Assembly: GCA_941918925.1 (NCBI GenBank)
Contig: OW799237.1
Span: forward strand, 93,965,015 to 94,029,014
Direction of reading: 5' to 3'
Origin: Phyto melanocephala
Lineage: Eukaryota; Arthropoda; Insecta; Diptera; Rhinophoridae
DNA: 64,000 nt
This document shows, piece after piece, positions 44,200 to 55,613 of this stretch. Both the position numbers and the translations under genes were made by a program. Numbering within the stretch: the stretch's first letter is position 1; each line of letters opens with the position of its first letter. The notes below the pieces were generated by a model. That model did not search any database, was not told where the DNA came from, and saw only the letters and a program-made list of their open reading frames with translations.

Positions 44200-45388
44200 G
44201 ACAGCTACCAAATTTCAGAGTTGTTACTTGCACAAAAAAATTGCACTTAATTTTAAAAGTGCTTTTTTACTGAAACACTCCTTCAATCAATATAACTTGC
44301 CTCTGAAAACAATAATTCGCTTTACTAAACAGCAAATATTGCTCATTAAATTTGTGGTCATAATACGAGTCTTACATGATATTTAAATTAAACATAACAA
44401 TGACATCTGGTAACCATTAAATGATTTTACCATAATTATACAACTCCATCATAGTATGTTGCTCCTAGAGTGTGATTACCACAATAATTTTTTTCTTTGC
44501 GTGTAGGAAAATTTACAGAAATTTAAAAAAAAAATACAATAAATTCGAAACTCAAGATTTGTAAATTCCAAAAGCCAGTGATTGTCATCCCTAATATGTT
44601 GTAATAAATGGCCTATAATAATATAAAATACTTATGATGACATAGAGTGTCGTGAAGAAATATGCCTTTTCTAAAATATTTTAAACAAAAATCGGAAATT
44701 TAGCCAAGCACGTATCAGCCTCGAAGAATAAACTATAATTTGTATACCAACCACAAATACATAGAGGACAGGAAGAAAAAGACAAAAGGGACAAGATTAC
44801 AAGTGTATAAAAAAGCATAAAATATTTGTGTATAATAGCTAATATGTAGAAAGAAATGCTTGCGTACTCTTGGATCATTTAACAGTAGGTGTTTGCCTTA
44901 GAAAATAAAAAGGTTATAATCCTGGCACACAAATGACATTAAGGCACTGCTTTACTTTGACCATTAAGAAGACATTTAAATTAACTATTAGTAACCATTG
45001 AGTACAACAAAAGAAATTTAAATATGAATAGAGTTTAAGAATTTAATCTTTTATCATTTTTTTTCCTTCTTATTTTTTTGTTAAAAAATACTTTGAATTA
45101 GAATAATGACCGCTATTAGTTTATAATGAAGAACAACATTACTTGCTAACAAACAAAATTTAAAAGTGTAAAGTGTACAAAATAGTGATTGGAACAACTT
45201 AAGTTGTATAACGATTGACATTTAAATTTTTTTTTTATATTTAATTGTATCAATTAATGCCTTTAAAAAATATATTATTTATTTTTATTTTTATTTTATT
45301 TAATTATTTATTTAATCAGTTCAACGCCACAAGAACAAGTCTTATCTAATATTACTAGGGATATAGTGGTACAATAAGACTTTAGTTA
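44200..45388. other. AT-rich interval, nothing recognised
   Basis: No family motif, RNA gene or repeat boundary was found. Around 45220-45310 there is a T-rich, low-complexity run. Confidence 0.4.
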
Positions 45389-45700
45389 TCCTACTAATAT
45401 AATAAATGTGAATGTTTGCATGTTTGTATATTTGTTACTCAATCACGCAAAAACGGCAGAACAGAACTAAATGAAAGTCGGCTCATAGATAGATAACAAC
45501 CTAGATTAACACATAGCCTACTTTTTATCACGATAGCTAGGCGAAGTCTCTGGCAAACTCATCATCACACAGACTAAATGAGTTGTTTGTGTTGTAAATA
45601 TTTTTGTTATTGTTGTAGGTTTTGACTTTTCTTTCATATTTATACTAAGTCTACCTTTTATCCCGATAACTACGCATACGAAATCGCGGGCACAAGCTAG
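45389..45700 (+). mobile_element. Helitron, family 3, 312 bp
   Basis: The 5' end TCCTACTAATATAATAAATG and the 3' stretch TTTTATCCCGATAACTACGC followed by CGCGGGCACAAGCTAG and T match a widespread insect nonautonomous Helitron type (5' TC, 3' CTAG before T). Three nucleotides later the next Helitron begins. Confidence 0.75.
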
Positions 45701-45703
45701 TCT

Positions 45704-46565
45704 TCTATATATATAAAAGTGAAACTTTGTGTGTGTGTTAGCTATAGACTCCGAAACTGTAAAACCGATCGGACTCAAACTTTGGCAAGTTGTTGTACAC
45801 ATTCCAGGAAGTGTTTATGGGTGGCAAAAAGTGGGCGGGGATACGCCCATAAAAAATTAATTATCATTTTTAGCTACTTGCACTTGACCGATTCTTCTGA
45901 AACTTTGCAAACATATTGAACTCTCATGACTATATAATTTCGTTATTGAAAAAGTGGGCGGAGCCACGCCCATAAAAAAGTTACAATTTTGAGGTACTTC
46001 CACTGGACCGATTTTCTGAAACTTTGCACACAAATATTGAGCTATCATGACTATATAATTTCATGATTAGAAAAGTGGGCAATGCCACGCCCATAAAAAA
46101 AGTTATAATTTTTAGCTACTTGAACTTCACCGATTTTTCTGAAACTTTGCACACACATATTAAGCAGTCATGACTATATAATTTCGTGATTAGAAAAGTG
46201 GGCAGGGCAACGCCCATAAAAAAAGTTTTAATTTTGAGGTACTTGCTCTGGATCGATTTTTGTGAAACTTTGCACACATATTGAGTTGTCATGACTATAC
46301 AATTTCTTGATTAGAAAAGTGGGCAGTGTCACGCCCATAAAAAAATTATTATTTTCAGCTACTTGAAGTTCACCAATTTTTCTGAAACTTTGCACACATA
46401 TTGAGCTGTCATGACTATGTAATTTCGTGATTAGAAAAGTTGGCATTGCCACGCCCATTAAAAAAAGGTTATAATTTTTAGCTTTTTGCTCTTGATATTC
46501 AATTTAAACTCAGAATGCATTTTTATTCATTAAGGGGCGTAGCAACGCGCGCCGGGCTTTTCTTG
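45704..46565 (+). mobile_element. Nonautonomous Helitron, family 1, full length
   Basis: It has the 5' end TCTATATATATAAAAGTG, six internal 115-120 bp units, and the 3' end GGGGCGTAGCAACGCGCGCC then GGGCTTTTCTTG (CTAG mutated to CTTG). At 862 bp it is almost the same length as the copies at 11514 and 30221. Confidence 0.85.
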
Positions 46566-46829
46566 TAATTAATTAGAAGTATATAAAACTAAAAAAACAT
46601 TTAAATCTACTTTAAAGAGTAACTGCCGTATTCATAAAAAATGTTATTAGCACGAAAAATAGGTAAATAGGTTACTACTTAGCACTAAAAAAAAAAAACA
46701 GAAACACAAAATGAAGAGAAATCGTTATCTGGCTCGTCAACTGCTTAGAGGAAAGTTGTCTTAAACCTTTTTAGTTTCCTAATGCTGGACTGGTTCACGT
46801 AATTATCCCGTCTGCCTTAAAAGTGAGAA

Positions 46830-47110
46830 ATTTCAACAAGACTTAACGTTGTTCTCTTCGATAGGATATATAGTATGCAGGATCCGAAAATTTTTCTTCG
46901 AATATTTGCCAGTGCGTACAGTAATATAGAAAGTGATATATAGTCTCCTTCTCCTCTGCGTCAAGACAAATTATACAGAAGTAATTAGTAGAAGGTAGAA
47001 CCATTCTTTGAATCACAGTTGCCAAATCTGCAGTGATCAGTCAGCGTTGATACAATGTTCCTCAGCTGCTTCCTATAAAATTTAATAAGCTTCTTGGTGC
47101 GCTGAGGATT
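46830..47110 (-). pseudogene. LINE C-terminal zinc-knuckle fragment
   Basis: The frame MVLPSTNYFCIICLDAEEKE, then HFLYYCTHWQIFEEKF, shows the C-x2-C-H-C knuckle that closes RNase H-bearing LINE proteins. It resembles the fragment at 29960-30160 (CRNCLDVE). Upstream sequence is decayed, and no tail or duplication is seen. Confidence 0.55.
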
Positions 47111-47119
47111 CATTCTAGG

Positions 47120-47892
47120 CCATTCAACCTCACCATATTACACTCAGTCTGATTAACGGCGTATAATGAATTTGTAAATATCAACATATTGGTAAAAGGT
47201 ATATAAAAGTCGTTGAATTTGTTATAGGGCTTTTACTTGTTTTAATTATTTGCTGTATTTTGATAAGATGGTTCACAATGTCAACCAAGCTTGTGCAAAA
47301 TTAAATCATATATTATTATTTATGAATAAGTATCAAGTGTATAACCGTATAATGTTGTTAAACATGGCATTACATGCTTAGCTATATACATACAATAAAA
47401 ATAATATTTATAAATTTCACTGCTATATGACCGTAGTTCGTGAATACCCTAGTATTACTAAGCGCTAACAAAGTACTAAAGTAAATATTTAATGAGTTTT
47501 TGCTTAATTTTAAAAGACTTTCAAACATCTGGTTGCTTATTTTTGGAAAAGATACAAATACCAGCATATTTTTTATTTCTTTAAAAAAAGGTTTAAATTT
47601 AACACTTTTTACTTTGTAACTTGTATTTATTAAGCAAAAAAAAAAGGGTTTGGGTACTTAAAATACCTCACTCTTTAACATGTTTGTTGGTTAATGTATA
47701 AGAAAAAAATGAAAAATGTGTACTTGACCAATATGCTACAATCTTGTACACAATCAAACAAATATCTCAAAAAATAATGCGTCCACTTTTAGTAGTTCAG
47801 TGGATAAAGATATAACGATAAGCTGCCATAAAGAAAATGACATAAAAACCATTCGGGGGAAAATAAATCACGCTCAAAATTAACCTTTTTGT
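47120..47892. other. AT-rich interval, nothing recognised
   Basis: A possible dispersed-repeat tail (GGTATATAAAAGTCG, then TTTTACTTGTTTT) lies near 47198-47240. Nothing else is identified. Confidence 0.35.
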
Positions 47893-47900
47893 GTACAGTG

Positions 47901-48996
47901 CATAGCTGCCAGATTTGACGATTTATCGTCATTTTGACGATTTTACGTGCTGAAATTAAGTGTTGACGATTTGACGATTTATGCTATGTTTTTGACGATT
48001 TTCAAGAATTCAAGTTTGCACCATTTTTCATTACTTTTATATCAACCTTAAACTAAATAAAAATAATTTGTAACGGTTTTTTATGTTATTAATAATAGAA
48101 CAGAGTGAAAGAGATACATCGATCATTATTTAATGTGTTTGTGTGAGTAATTTTTCCACTTTGTACATTTTTAACATAGTATATGCCACATATTATCAAC
48201 TGATACCTACAACACGAACAAATATAAATTTGGAAATGCGTTTAAAACAATTTTAGTTTTTTAAGTAAATTTATTTATTTATTAAGTGACAAATTAATAT
48301 GCTTAAATACTTCAAAAAAATGGTAAGTTCTTTTCAATTATACATTAAAACCTTAAAAATCAAACATTATATTTTCAATAGAAAACCAAGATGATGAAAA
48401 TTCTAGCAGCTCTTCCTCTGTAAGTAGAAATTTCATCCATTTTTTATACAAAACTTTGTAGTAGCTAAAATGAAATTTTAATGGTGTTTTTCACAGGTAA
48501 CCAACAAGAAGAAGAAAATTAAGGAAGACTGGTTTGCAGATCCAGAAATAAATTTGTGGGCTAAAAATCGAAACGATGTAGTTTATTTTGGCGTTGTGCT
48601 CGTCTTACGCTTGCCTAAAGCTACCTTAATCGGTAGAAACTTTAGAAAAAAATGATTATAATTATTTGTCAATTAGTCTGAATTTGATGCAGCCAATTCA
48701 TTATTTATTATTTTTTGTATTTATATACATATTAATATTTATTTTTCGAAATTAATTCTAAATTGTATTATATTTATTGTCATGTTCTTAACTTAAAAGG
48801 GTCTAATAAAACAATTGATCTCTCTGGATTTAAAAAATTTGTTATGTTATGCATTAAATAAAAAATGTTTTGTTTTGAAAAAATGCGTTTTTTTATTTTG
48901 ACGTTTTTATGACGATTTGAGTAAACTATTTGACGATTTTGACGATTTTTTTCCCCAAATTAGACGATTTTGCCCCTATTTTATCTGGCAGCTATG
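47901..48996 (+). mobile_element. hAT-type element with perfect 8-bp TSD and GACGATTT repeats
   Basis: The inverted ends CATAGCTGCCAGAT are identical over 14 bp. The octamer GTACAGTG flanks both sides exactly (47893-47900 and 48997-49004). About nine GACGATTT units cluster within about 110 bp of the ends, in the same orientation at both. The interior holds a plausible split N-terminal coding region on the plus strand (48299-48640) but no transposase core. It is an internally deleted 1096-bp copy. Confidence 0.93.
48299..48640 (+). pseudogene. Possible N-terminal exons of a hAT-type protein, truncated
   Basis: ATG at 48299 begins LKYFKK and meets a GTAAGT donor. A short exon (ENQDDENSSSSSS) lies between a TTTCAATAG acceptor and another GTAAGT donor. 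A third exon starts after TTTTTCACAG with KKKKIKEDWFADPEINLWAK. The W-DP-LW pattern recalls the lead-in to a zinc finger in hAT proteins, but the finger itself is gone. The exon structure is inferred from splice-site motifs only. Confidence 0.4.
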
Positions 48997-49004
48997 GTAC
49001 AGTG

Positions 49005-49945
49005 AAACCGTAATGAGTATAACAGTACTAAAGAGAATTAAAAGATGTAGAAGGACGAAGAAAGGGAAGTAGAAAACAAAAAATGTTTTAATGATGAAGA
49101 TGTGCACGAGTTTTTAAACTTTAAAGCTATTAAATTAGCAGCATTAGAAAAAGTGGCATCAAGAAATGTGAACAGGTACATATAATACGTAACTAAGGGA
49201 GATTAAAAAATAAACACACACAACCACAGTATTTTAAAAAAGTGTATGAAATTTTTTTTTATCTTTTGTACACGTACAAATCTTATAACAGTCACTTTGT
49301 GAAGCTACTAACTAATACCTCATTTATTCAAGAACTCTTGGCTTAAATTCATCCACAACATGTTCGCTTTTTGTATTTTGTCTTAACGGTAACAAAAAAA
49401 ATTAAAATAAACGTGTTTTTTATGAGCAGTAAATGAAAAAAAAAAATGGCAATTCGAAAAAAACTACTTCTAGTACCAGTTGACATTTTCGACACACGAA
49501 TAAATTTCCACACAAAAAAAATAAATAAATATTGTACATCAAACACCTACACATTTGAAATGTTGGTAGATAAAATGGTAGATTATAAATGAAGTTGTTT
49601 TAGTGCGTATTAATTTCACAGACATCTTACCTACAGAAAAAGAGAAAGAGAAAAAAAAATTATTTACACAACTACACTTACACATGTTAGTTTATATGTA
49701 ACGTTACTTTTGTGTGTAAAGAGGATGGTAATCATACTGTTTGTAGTAGTGAAGAAGCAATCAGTTTATTTAATGGGATTACAAAGAGCAAAATATGCGA
49801 TTTAATAAATTCTGACATAAATACTTGAAATTTTTCGTTGTTCTTATTTATACCAAACTCGGTGGTAACCAAGGGATAAGGTACATATATGCATCGCGGC
49901 AACAAACAGAATACATACATTTTGTTTTTGTATATATAAAAAATC
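49005..49945. other. AT-rich interval, nothing recognised
   Basis: A plus-strand segment near 49045-49175 (MKMCTSF... region, E/K-rich) is open only briefly. No family was identified. Confidence 0.35.
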
Positions 49946-49947
49946 GT

Positions 49948-50616
49948 TTTACTACTCTAATCTATTTGCATCTGCTGTGAACACAAAGAAAACTTGGAGA
50001 ATAATTCGCGATATCGAAATCAGCAAATCTAACAGTGCTAATTCTTCTGACATAAATGTTGATTATTTAAACGAGCTATTCACCAAAGTTCCAAATGTAA
50101 ACGTTTCTCCTAACTACTACTCATGTAATAGTAACTCAATAGCGACTTTATCCGAAAGTCGGTTTTCATTAAATTGTGTTTCTCAACTTGATGTTCTTGA
50201 GGCTTGTTATAATGTGAAATCTAATGCTATTGGTCCGGACAACATACACCCTTAGTTTGTTTAAAATTTTTGTTTTGTTTGTTTTTTTCAGCTTTTTTAC
50301 TCCAAATTACACATATCTTTAATACCATATTAACCAAAAGTATTTTTCCTCAAAACTGGAAGTGTGCTAAAATTATTCCTATTCCTAAAAAAAAGAACGA
50401 GTACTGTCCTATAGCTATTCTTCCATATTTATCTAAAGTTTTTGAAAAGATATTACACAAACAAATAGGTGGCTTTTTACATACAAATCGTCTACTAACT
50501 GACAGGCAATCTGGATTTCGTCCCAAACACAGCTGTACTACTGCTCTTATTGAAGTAACGGAGGAAATTCATGGCTTCATTGATAACACTGTGCATGAAA
50601 TTGACACTTTTTTTTC
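49948..50616 (+). pseudogene. LINE reverse transcriptase, N-terminal part
   Basis: Reading: SFYYSNLFASAVNTKKTWRI, then a spacer, CYNVKSNAIGPDNIHP (RT block with GPD), a frame break near 50255, FPQNWKCAKIIPIPKKK, CPIAILPYLSKVFEKILHKQ and DRQSGFRPKHSCTTALIEV. The order is that of CR1/Jockey-type enzymes. Coding continues at 54345 beyond the inserted element. Stops at 50253 and the frameshift show it is inactive. Confidence 0.88.
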
Positions 50617-51406
50617 GTGACAAGCTGGGCACCTAGCGTTTTAACATAATTCGGGTACGCTGAGTCCAGTGGTGCCCACGGTTTTTTAAGATTGGCTCTG
50701 GTTTTCGAGATATACCGTTATTTCGAAAATGGAGGAGGTTGCACAACATATGTTCGCGTAACTCAAAAACGCTTTAGCTTATTGAAAAAACTTAAAAAAC
50801 CGAAATTCCGCAATAAAATTTCCTTTAAGAAAAGTAAAATTTTTTTCTAACATTCGCAGTCGTTTTAGAAACATAATTTTTTTTTTTGAAAAAAAAAATT
50901 AATTTTTTTATAAAAATTTCGAAATTTTTATTTTTTAAAAATTCATAAAAAATTGAAAAATTCAGCTAGGCTTCTAATTTTTTGCACACATATAAAAAAC
51001 AAAGCTGCAAACAAAACACGCTATAAACAATTAAAATATGTTTGCAACTTTTGATTTTATTCACAAAAGTCGACAAATTTTAATTAATCTAAGAATTTCA
51101 TAAAACGCAACATTTGTATTGGGGCCCCCCTAAGGGATGGAGATAAAGGGAAAGTATAATTTAAGAAAATGTTAAGAACAAAAAACATTGGAGGTCGGTC
51201 ATACATTTTATCCCCATAGGAGTGAATCCTAGGCCTTAGAAACAAATGATGGGAATGAAAAATAAAGTTGCGCAGGTGCAAAATAAGCTATTTGTGATTA
51301 AAGTCTGTCTACAACTTTTGATTTTTTCAGAAAAGATGAAATTTTTGAATTTTTTATATAACCAAACTAAAAATTTTTTGTTGTTAAGTAGTTTTCATTT
51401 AGAAAT

Positions 51407-53134
51407 TTATTCTTCTTCCTCCTGCAGATTCCAACAAATATCCCCTAATAGCGAATCAAGTTGTTTGCCGCTATACCAGTGTTCGAGCCTGGCTGTTACT
51501 TGGTGAAATCTCTCGCCATGTTCATCAGACTCGGCTGGTGATTGTTCATTAAATTTTTCGGCATGGCAATGCAAAAAATGTATTTTCAATGACATTCTAA
51601 CGTTTAAGTTTTTAAATGCGGTTAGCATATTTTTGATTAAAATTCGCCAGTTTTCAGACCGATGATTTCCTAATACATTTTCTATTACTGATTTCACACA
51701 ATTCCAGGCCAATAGCTCGATATCATTCAATGCAACCTCAAATTGATGGTCCTTCATAAGACGGCGAATGTCCGGTCCATTAAGAATTCCTGTAAAATAG
51801 AAACATTATGAAATGAAATATAAATCTAATTTAATAAAGTAGTTAGAGTTCATACCTTCTTTTACTTTCATGCCGCTTAATCGTGGAAAAATTCGGTGCA
51901 ATTCGGTAAAAGCAACACCATCTGGGCTCAATGCTTTTATAAAATTTTTTACAATACCCAGTTTGATGTGGAGTGGAGGAAGCAAAATCTTTTCCATCGA
52001 CACAAGTGGTAATTCAATAACATTGTTTCTATGCAATCTGCTTTCCTCACGTAAAGCCCAATCCCGTGTATTGTACTGGTCGCCATCGAAACGCGTATTC
52101 CATAAGCACATGAAGCACATATTTTTAGTATAGCCCAATTGCATGCCTCTTAAAAGAGCTACCACTTTTAAATCTGCGCATATTTTCCACTTGTGGTCTT
52201 CATATTTAATTAACTGTATTATTTTTTTCATTGATGCGTATGTCTCTTTAGTATTTGTGCTAAGTGCTATCGGAATAGGACTTTTTAAATTAGTGACATG
52301 TAGCAAAACTGCTTTTAAGCTACTTTTGGAAGAATCAATGAATAAGCGCCAATCTCCAGGATTATATTCATTTTGCATTGTTAAAACCAATCCGCGGATG
52401 TCAGTACAATACGCAATAGAATTATTCTCAATAGAATTAAAAAAAGTCGTAAATCGTCTATGGCGATTGATAGCCCCGTATGTTTGTACACCTGGTGCTA
52501 AAATATTAGCTCGTTTTAACTCTTTTGCCAAGAGAATGCTCTGTTTTTGAGATAATTTTAGACGCCGTACCATTATATCCAGACGATCTTGCGTGATTTC
52601 ATTGTGACTGCATGGAACCGTGATGCACGACGGTTGATACATTGAAGTAGCTGGGCTATCCGCTTCAACAGAATGAATTATTGAGGGAATATGTTCTGTT
52701 GGTATATGGCTACCCGGAACAGTAATTTCATCAGAATGTGGCAGCGGAAATCGAGCATATGCTGTTTCAGTATAAGACATATAAGTCATTTTTCTTCTGT
52801 TTATACCCGCTGTATAATTTATGCACGCATAACACTCATCTTCAACATGAACTATGGGATCTCTCCAAATCATTGGAACACCAAATGGCATGGCGTCTCC
52901 ATTTTTTTCCCACTTATTTAAATGGTAAATGCAGTGTGTACACACTATTGATGGTGTCCAACTCTTACCATATATAACCCTTAAAGAAAAATATGTTTCA
53001 TACAAGGTACTTGTTTCAGTAGTGATTTTACGGCGACTTGGCATATTTTTATATTTCCCACACACATAACAAAAGTAATTAAACTTTTTACACGCCTCCA
53101 TCTTAGATATTTCAATATAACTGTTTAGATACAA
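51407..53134 (-). CDS. Orphan transposase-like protein of the large-TIR element, two exons
   Basis: Exon 1 is 53134-51856 and exon 2 is 51789-51407, joined across a 66-nt intron (donor GGTATGA, acceptor TTTTACAG); the frame is kept and gives 553 aa. Residues about 15-110 have paired cysteines (FCYVCGKY, VCTHCIYH, DECYACINY) with PFGVPMIWRDPIVH between them, a likely zinc-binding head. The core has DWRLFIDSSKSSLKAVLLH, WKICADLKVVALLRGMQLGY, FMCLWNTR and LPPLHIKLGIVKNFIKAL. Exon 2 has MSLKIHFLHCHAEKF and ESDEHGERFHQ. The FIDSS Asp, ICADLK Asp and DEHGE acidic residues could form an RNase H-like D-D-E site; that is inference. I recall similar proteins annotated only as hypothetical in arthropods. 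Its location between long inverted repeats argues that it mobilises the element. The frame is intact and may be functional. Confidence 0.8.
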
Positions 53135-53320
53135 GACTGTCAGAGGCTTTAAAATTCACTAATCACTTTCGCAAGCACTTTCCATATGACAGTGAAGGGG
53201 TTGAGGAACTCTTATTTATACTGTAATTGTTTTAATCAAAGTACCAGTCGAGACCTTCATGACCATGTTTTGTAAAAAAAAAACCCAGGACGAATAATAT
53301 TTCTAACTTTTCCAGGTGTA

Positions 53321-53938
53321 GATTTTATTGTCAATTTACCGCAGGTACCCAATAATTTGAAATCACAGGTAATTGAAAAATACTATGTTATAATTTTTAA
53401 TTCTAAGAACCATACAAAATACCGTTGTACTTCAGTTCCATTACCTGCTCACCTAACGAAATGCTGTATCATATGTAAGGCTGGTTGCATTACAATATTG
53501 GGTACCTGCGGTAAATTGACAATAAAATCTAAATTTTTTAACCGATTTTTATGGCTTGCGGCTTTTTTTATTTTTAAGATAAGTAGTTCTCAGAAAAAAG
53601 TGCAAAATGTTGAATATTTGCTTTATATTTTTTTTAATTATATTTTTAAATTAAAAAATATTACGAATTTGGCACGAAAAATTTTTTTTATCTCTATTAA
53701 TTTTTAAATAATTCCAAAACGATAACAGATAGAGAAAACACATCTTCTGGTGTTTTACTTTTGAAAACCGAAACCTAATTTAGGGGAAAAAATTTGGCAC
53801 GCCCATAAAAAAAAATACCGATCTGATGGAAAAAAACCGATTACGGATTTGAGTTCAGCGCATCAAAATCCACATAGACCACATAGTTTTAATTAACGGA
53901 AAAAAAAAATTATTTTTTGTCGAGCAGTGTTATTTATG
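53321..53938 (-). repeat. Dispersed repeat X, copy 2, with 35-bp inverted repeat
   Basis: On the minus strand it matches 19650-20148 from CACTGCTCGACAAAAAATAA to TGTCAATTTACCGCAGGTAC. The last 35 bp (53496-53530) recur inverted at 53321-53355, 140 bp away, forming a potential hairpin. It lies inside the large-TIR element near its right arm. Confidence 0.7.
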
Positions 53939-54344
53939 GCTTGTTTTGTTTGCAGCTTTGTTTTTTATATGTCTGCAAAAAATTAGAAGCCTAGCTGAAT
54001 TTTTCAATTTTTTATGAATTTTAAAAAAATAAAAATTTCGAAATTTTGATAAAAAAATTAATTTTTTTTTCAAAAAAAAAATTATTTTTCTAAAACAACA
54101 ACGAATATTAGAAAAAAGTTTTACTTTTCTTAAAGGAAATTTTGTTGCGGAATTTCGGTTTTTTAAGTTTTTTCAATAAGCTAAAGCGTTTTGGAGTTAC
54201 GCGAACATATGTTGTGCAACCTCCTCTATTTTCGAAATAACGGTATATCTCGAAAACCAGAGCCAATCTTAAAAAACCGTGGGCACCACTGGATTCAGCG
54301 TGCCCGAATTATGTTAAAACGCTTGGTGCCCGGCTTGTCTGTTT

Positions 54345-55454
54345 TTTCAACTAGCACAGTGTAATGGTAATATTGCGTTCCTAACACTGTTGGATTACTC
54401 TAAGGCGTTTGATATGGTTGACCACAGTATACTTCGTGTTAAGTTAACTAATTTATTCAATTTTACTATTTCTGCAGCTGGCCGCATTTCATCTTATCTT
54501 GAAAATTGTTACCAATATGTTTCTGCAGGTAACAATAAATCATGCCCGCTACCAGTATCAAATGGTGTTCCACAAGGTTCTATCTTAGTACCTCTTCTTT
54601 TTACCTTATATATCAATGACTTACCACAGCAGTTGTCATATTGTAAGATTCATATGTATGCTGATGACGTGCAACTTTACTTATGTAGTAATATTAACAA
54701 TGTAGTTGAATGTATTTCCAACCTTTATTCTGACCTGTCTAAAATTCAAGCTTGGGCTACGGCTAATGGCCTCTGTCTTAATCCTGCTAAGTCCAAATGC
54801 TTGAAAATTTCGCGAAACTCTTTACAAGATACCAATATACCCGACATCTTTTTAAATAACCAACGTATTGCAGTTGTCAGCAAAACTGAAAACCTTGGAG
54901 TAATTCTTAATTCATCACTTACGTGGTCTAATCATGTGAACAACGCTACTGGGAAAATTTTTTCGATGCTACGCTCGCTTTGGAAGACTTAGCATTTAAC
55001 CCCTGTTAACATACGTCTACTTCTTGCCAAAACTTACCTTATCCCAACTCTCCTATATGGCTGCGAAGTCTTCGCTAGTTGTGATTGCTTAAGTAAAAGA
55101 AAATTAACTTCCACATTTAACGCTATACTAAGATATGTTTTTAATTTAAGGCGATAATTTTACATAACACCCTATGAAAGTAAACTCTATGGAGTACTAA
55201 AAATAAGATCTTTGTTACTTATGCACAAGATTATATTCACTAATGAGCCATCATACTTGTTTAGGCGCCTAACTTTTACCCGCTCAAGAAGAAATAACAA
55301 TCCGATTCAAATTAGATATAAAACGCTTGTGTCTGAATGGCAATTTTTAATTTATTGTACTCGTCTTTGGAACTCGCTACCGTCGTCTATACAATTTTTG
55401 AGTAATGCAACGCAGTTTAGGAAAGCAGTTTTTAATTATTTTAGTCATATCTAA
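54345..55454 (+). pseudogene. LINE reverse transcriptase, catalytic and C-terminal part
   Basis: It resumes with QLAQCNGNIAFLTLLDYSKA (motif A, FDMVDH), NGVPQGSILVPLLFTLYIND (motif B), MYADDVQLY (motif C, catalytic YADD), NPAKSKCLKI, TENLGVILNSSLTWSNHV and, after stops near 54990 and 55155, YESKLYGVLKIRSLLLMHKI and FTRSRRNNNPIQ, ending YFSHI and a stop at 55454. Motif order and the short tail without RNase H fit the CR1/L2 or Jockey group. The catalytic aspartates are intact, but at least two stops break the frame. Confidence 0.9.
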
Positions 55455-55613
55455 TAATGAGTATTTCAGTAATAAAAATTCTACTTTTATTTTTAATGAA
55501 TGTATTTTTAATATTCTCTTTTATTTATGTATATTTATTTTGTTTTATTTTCCTGCTTTAAAATGTATAATTCGTTAGATTTTTTCCATTCAAAAATGTT
55601 TTCTTATTTTTTT

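Larger units (their letters stand above)
50619..54339. mobile_element. DNA element with about 410-bp inverted repeats and an orphan two-exon gene
   Basis: The ends GACAAGCTGGGCACCTAGCG and, inverted, GACAAGCCGGGCACCAAGCG continue as near-identical inverted repeats over roughly 410 bp (50619-51030 and 53927-54339). The insertion splits a LINE reverse transcriptase exactly: EIDTFF before it and QLAQCNGNIAFL after it. TTTTTTC flanks both sides two bases outside the repeats, giving a probable 7-8 bp target duplication weakened by the T run. Inside are the minus-strand gene at 51407-53134 and, near the right arm, an inserted copy of repeat X (53321-53938). I cannot match the ends or the protein to a named superfamily. 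Confidence 0.9.

Noticed and set aside
51870..52977. Plus-strand frames of 76-135 codons
   Set aside because: They are antisense to the better-supported two-exon gene at 51407-53134.
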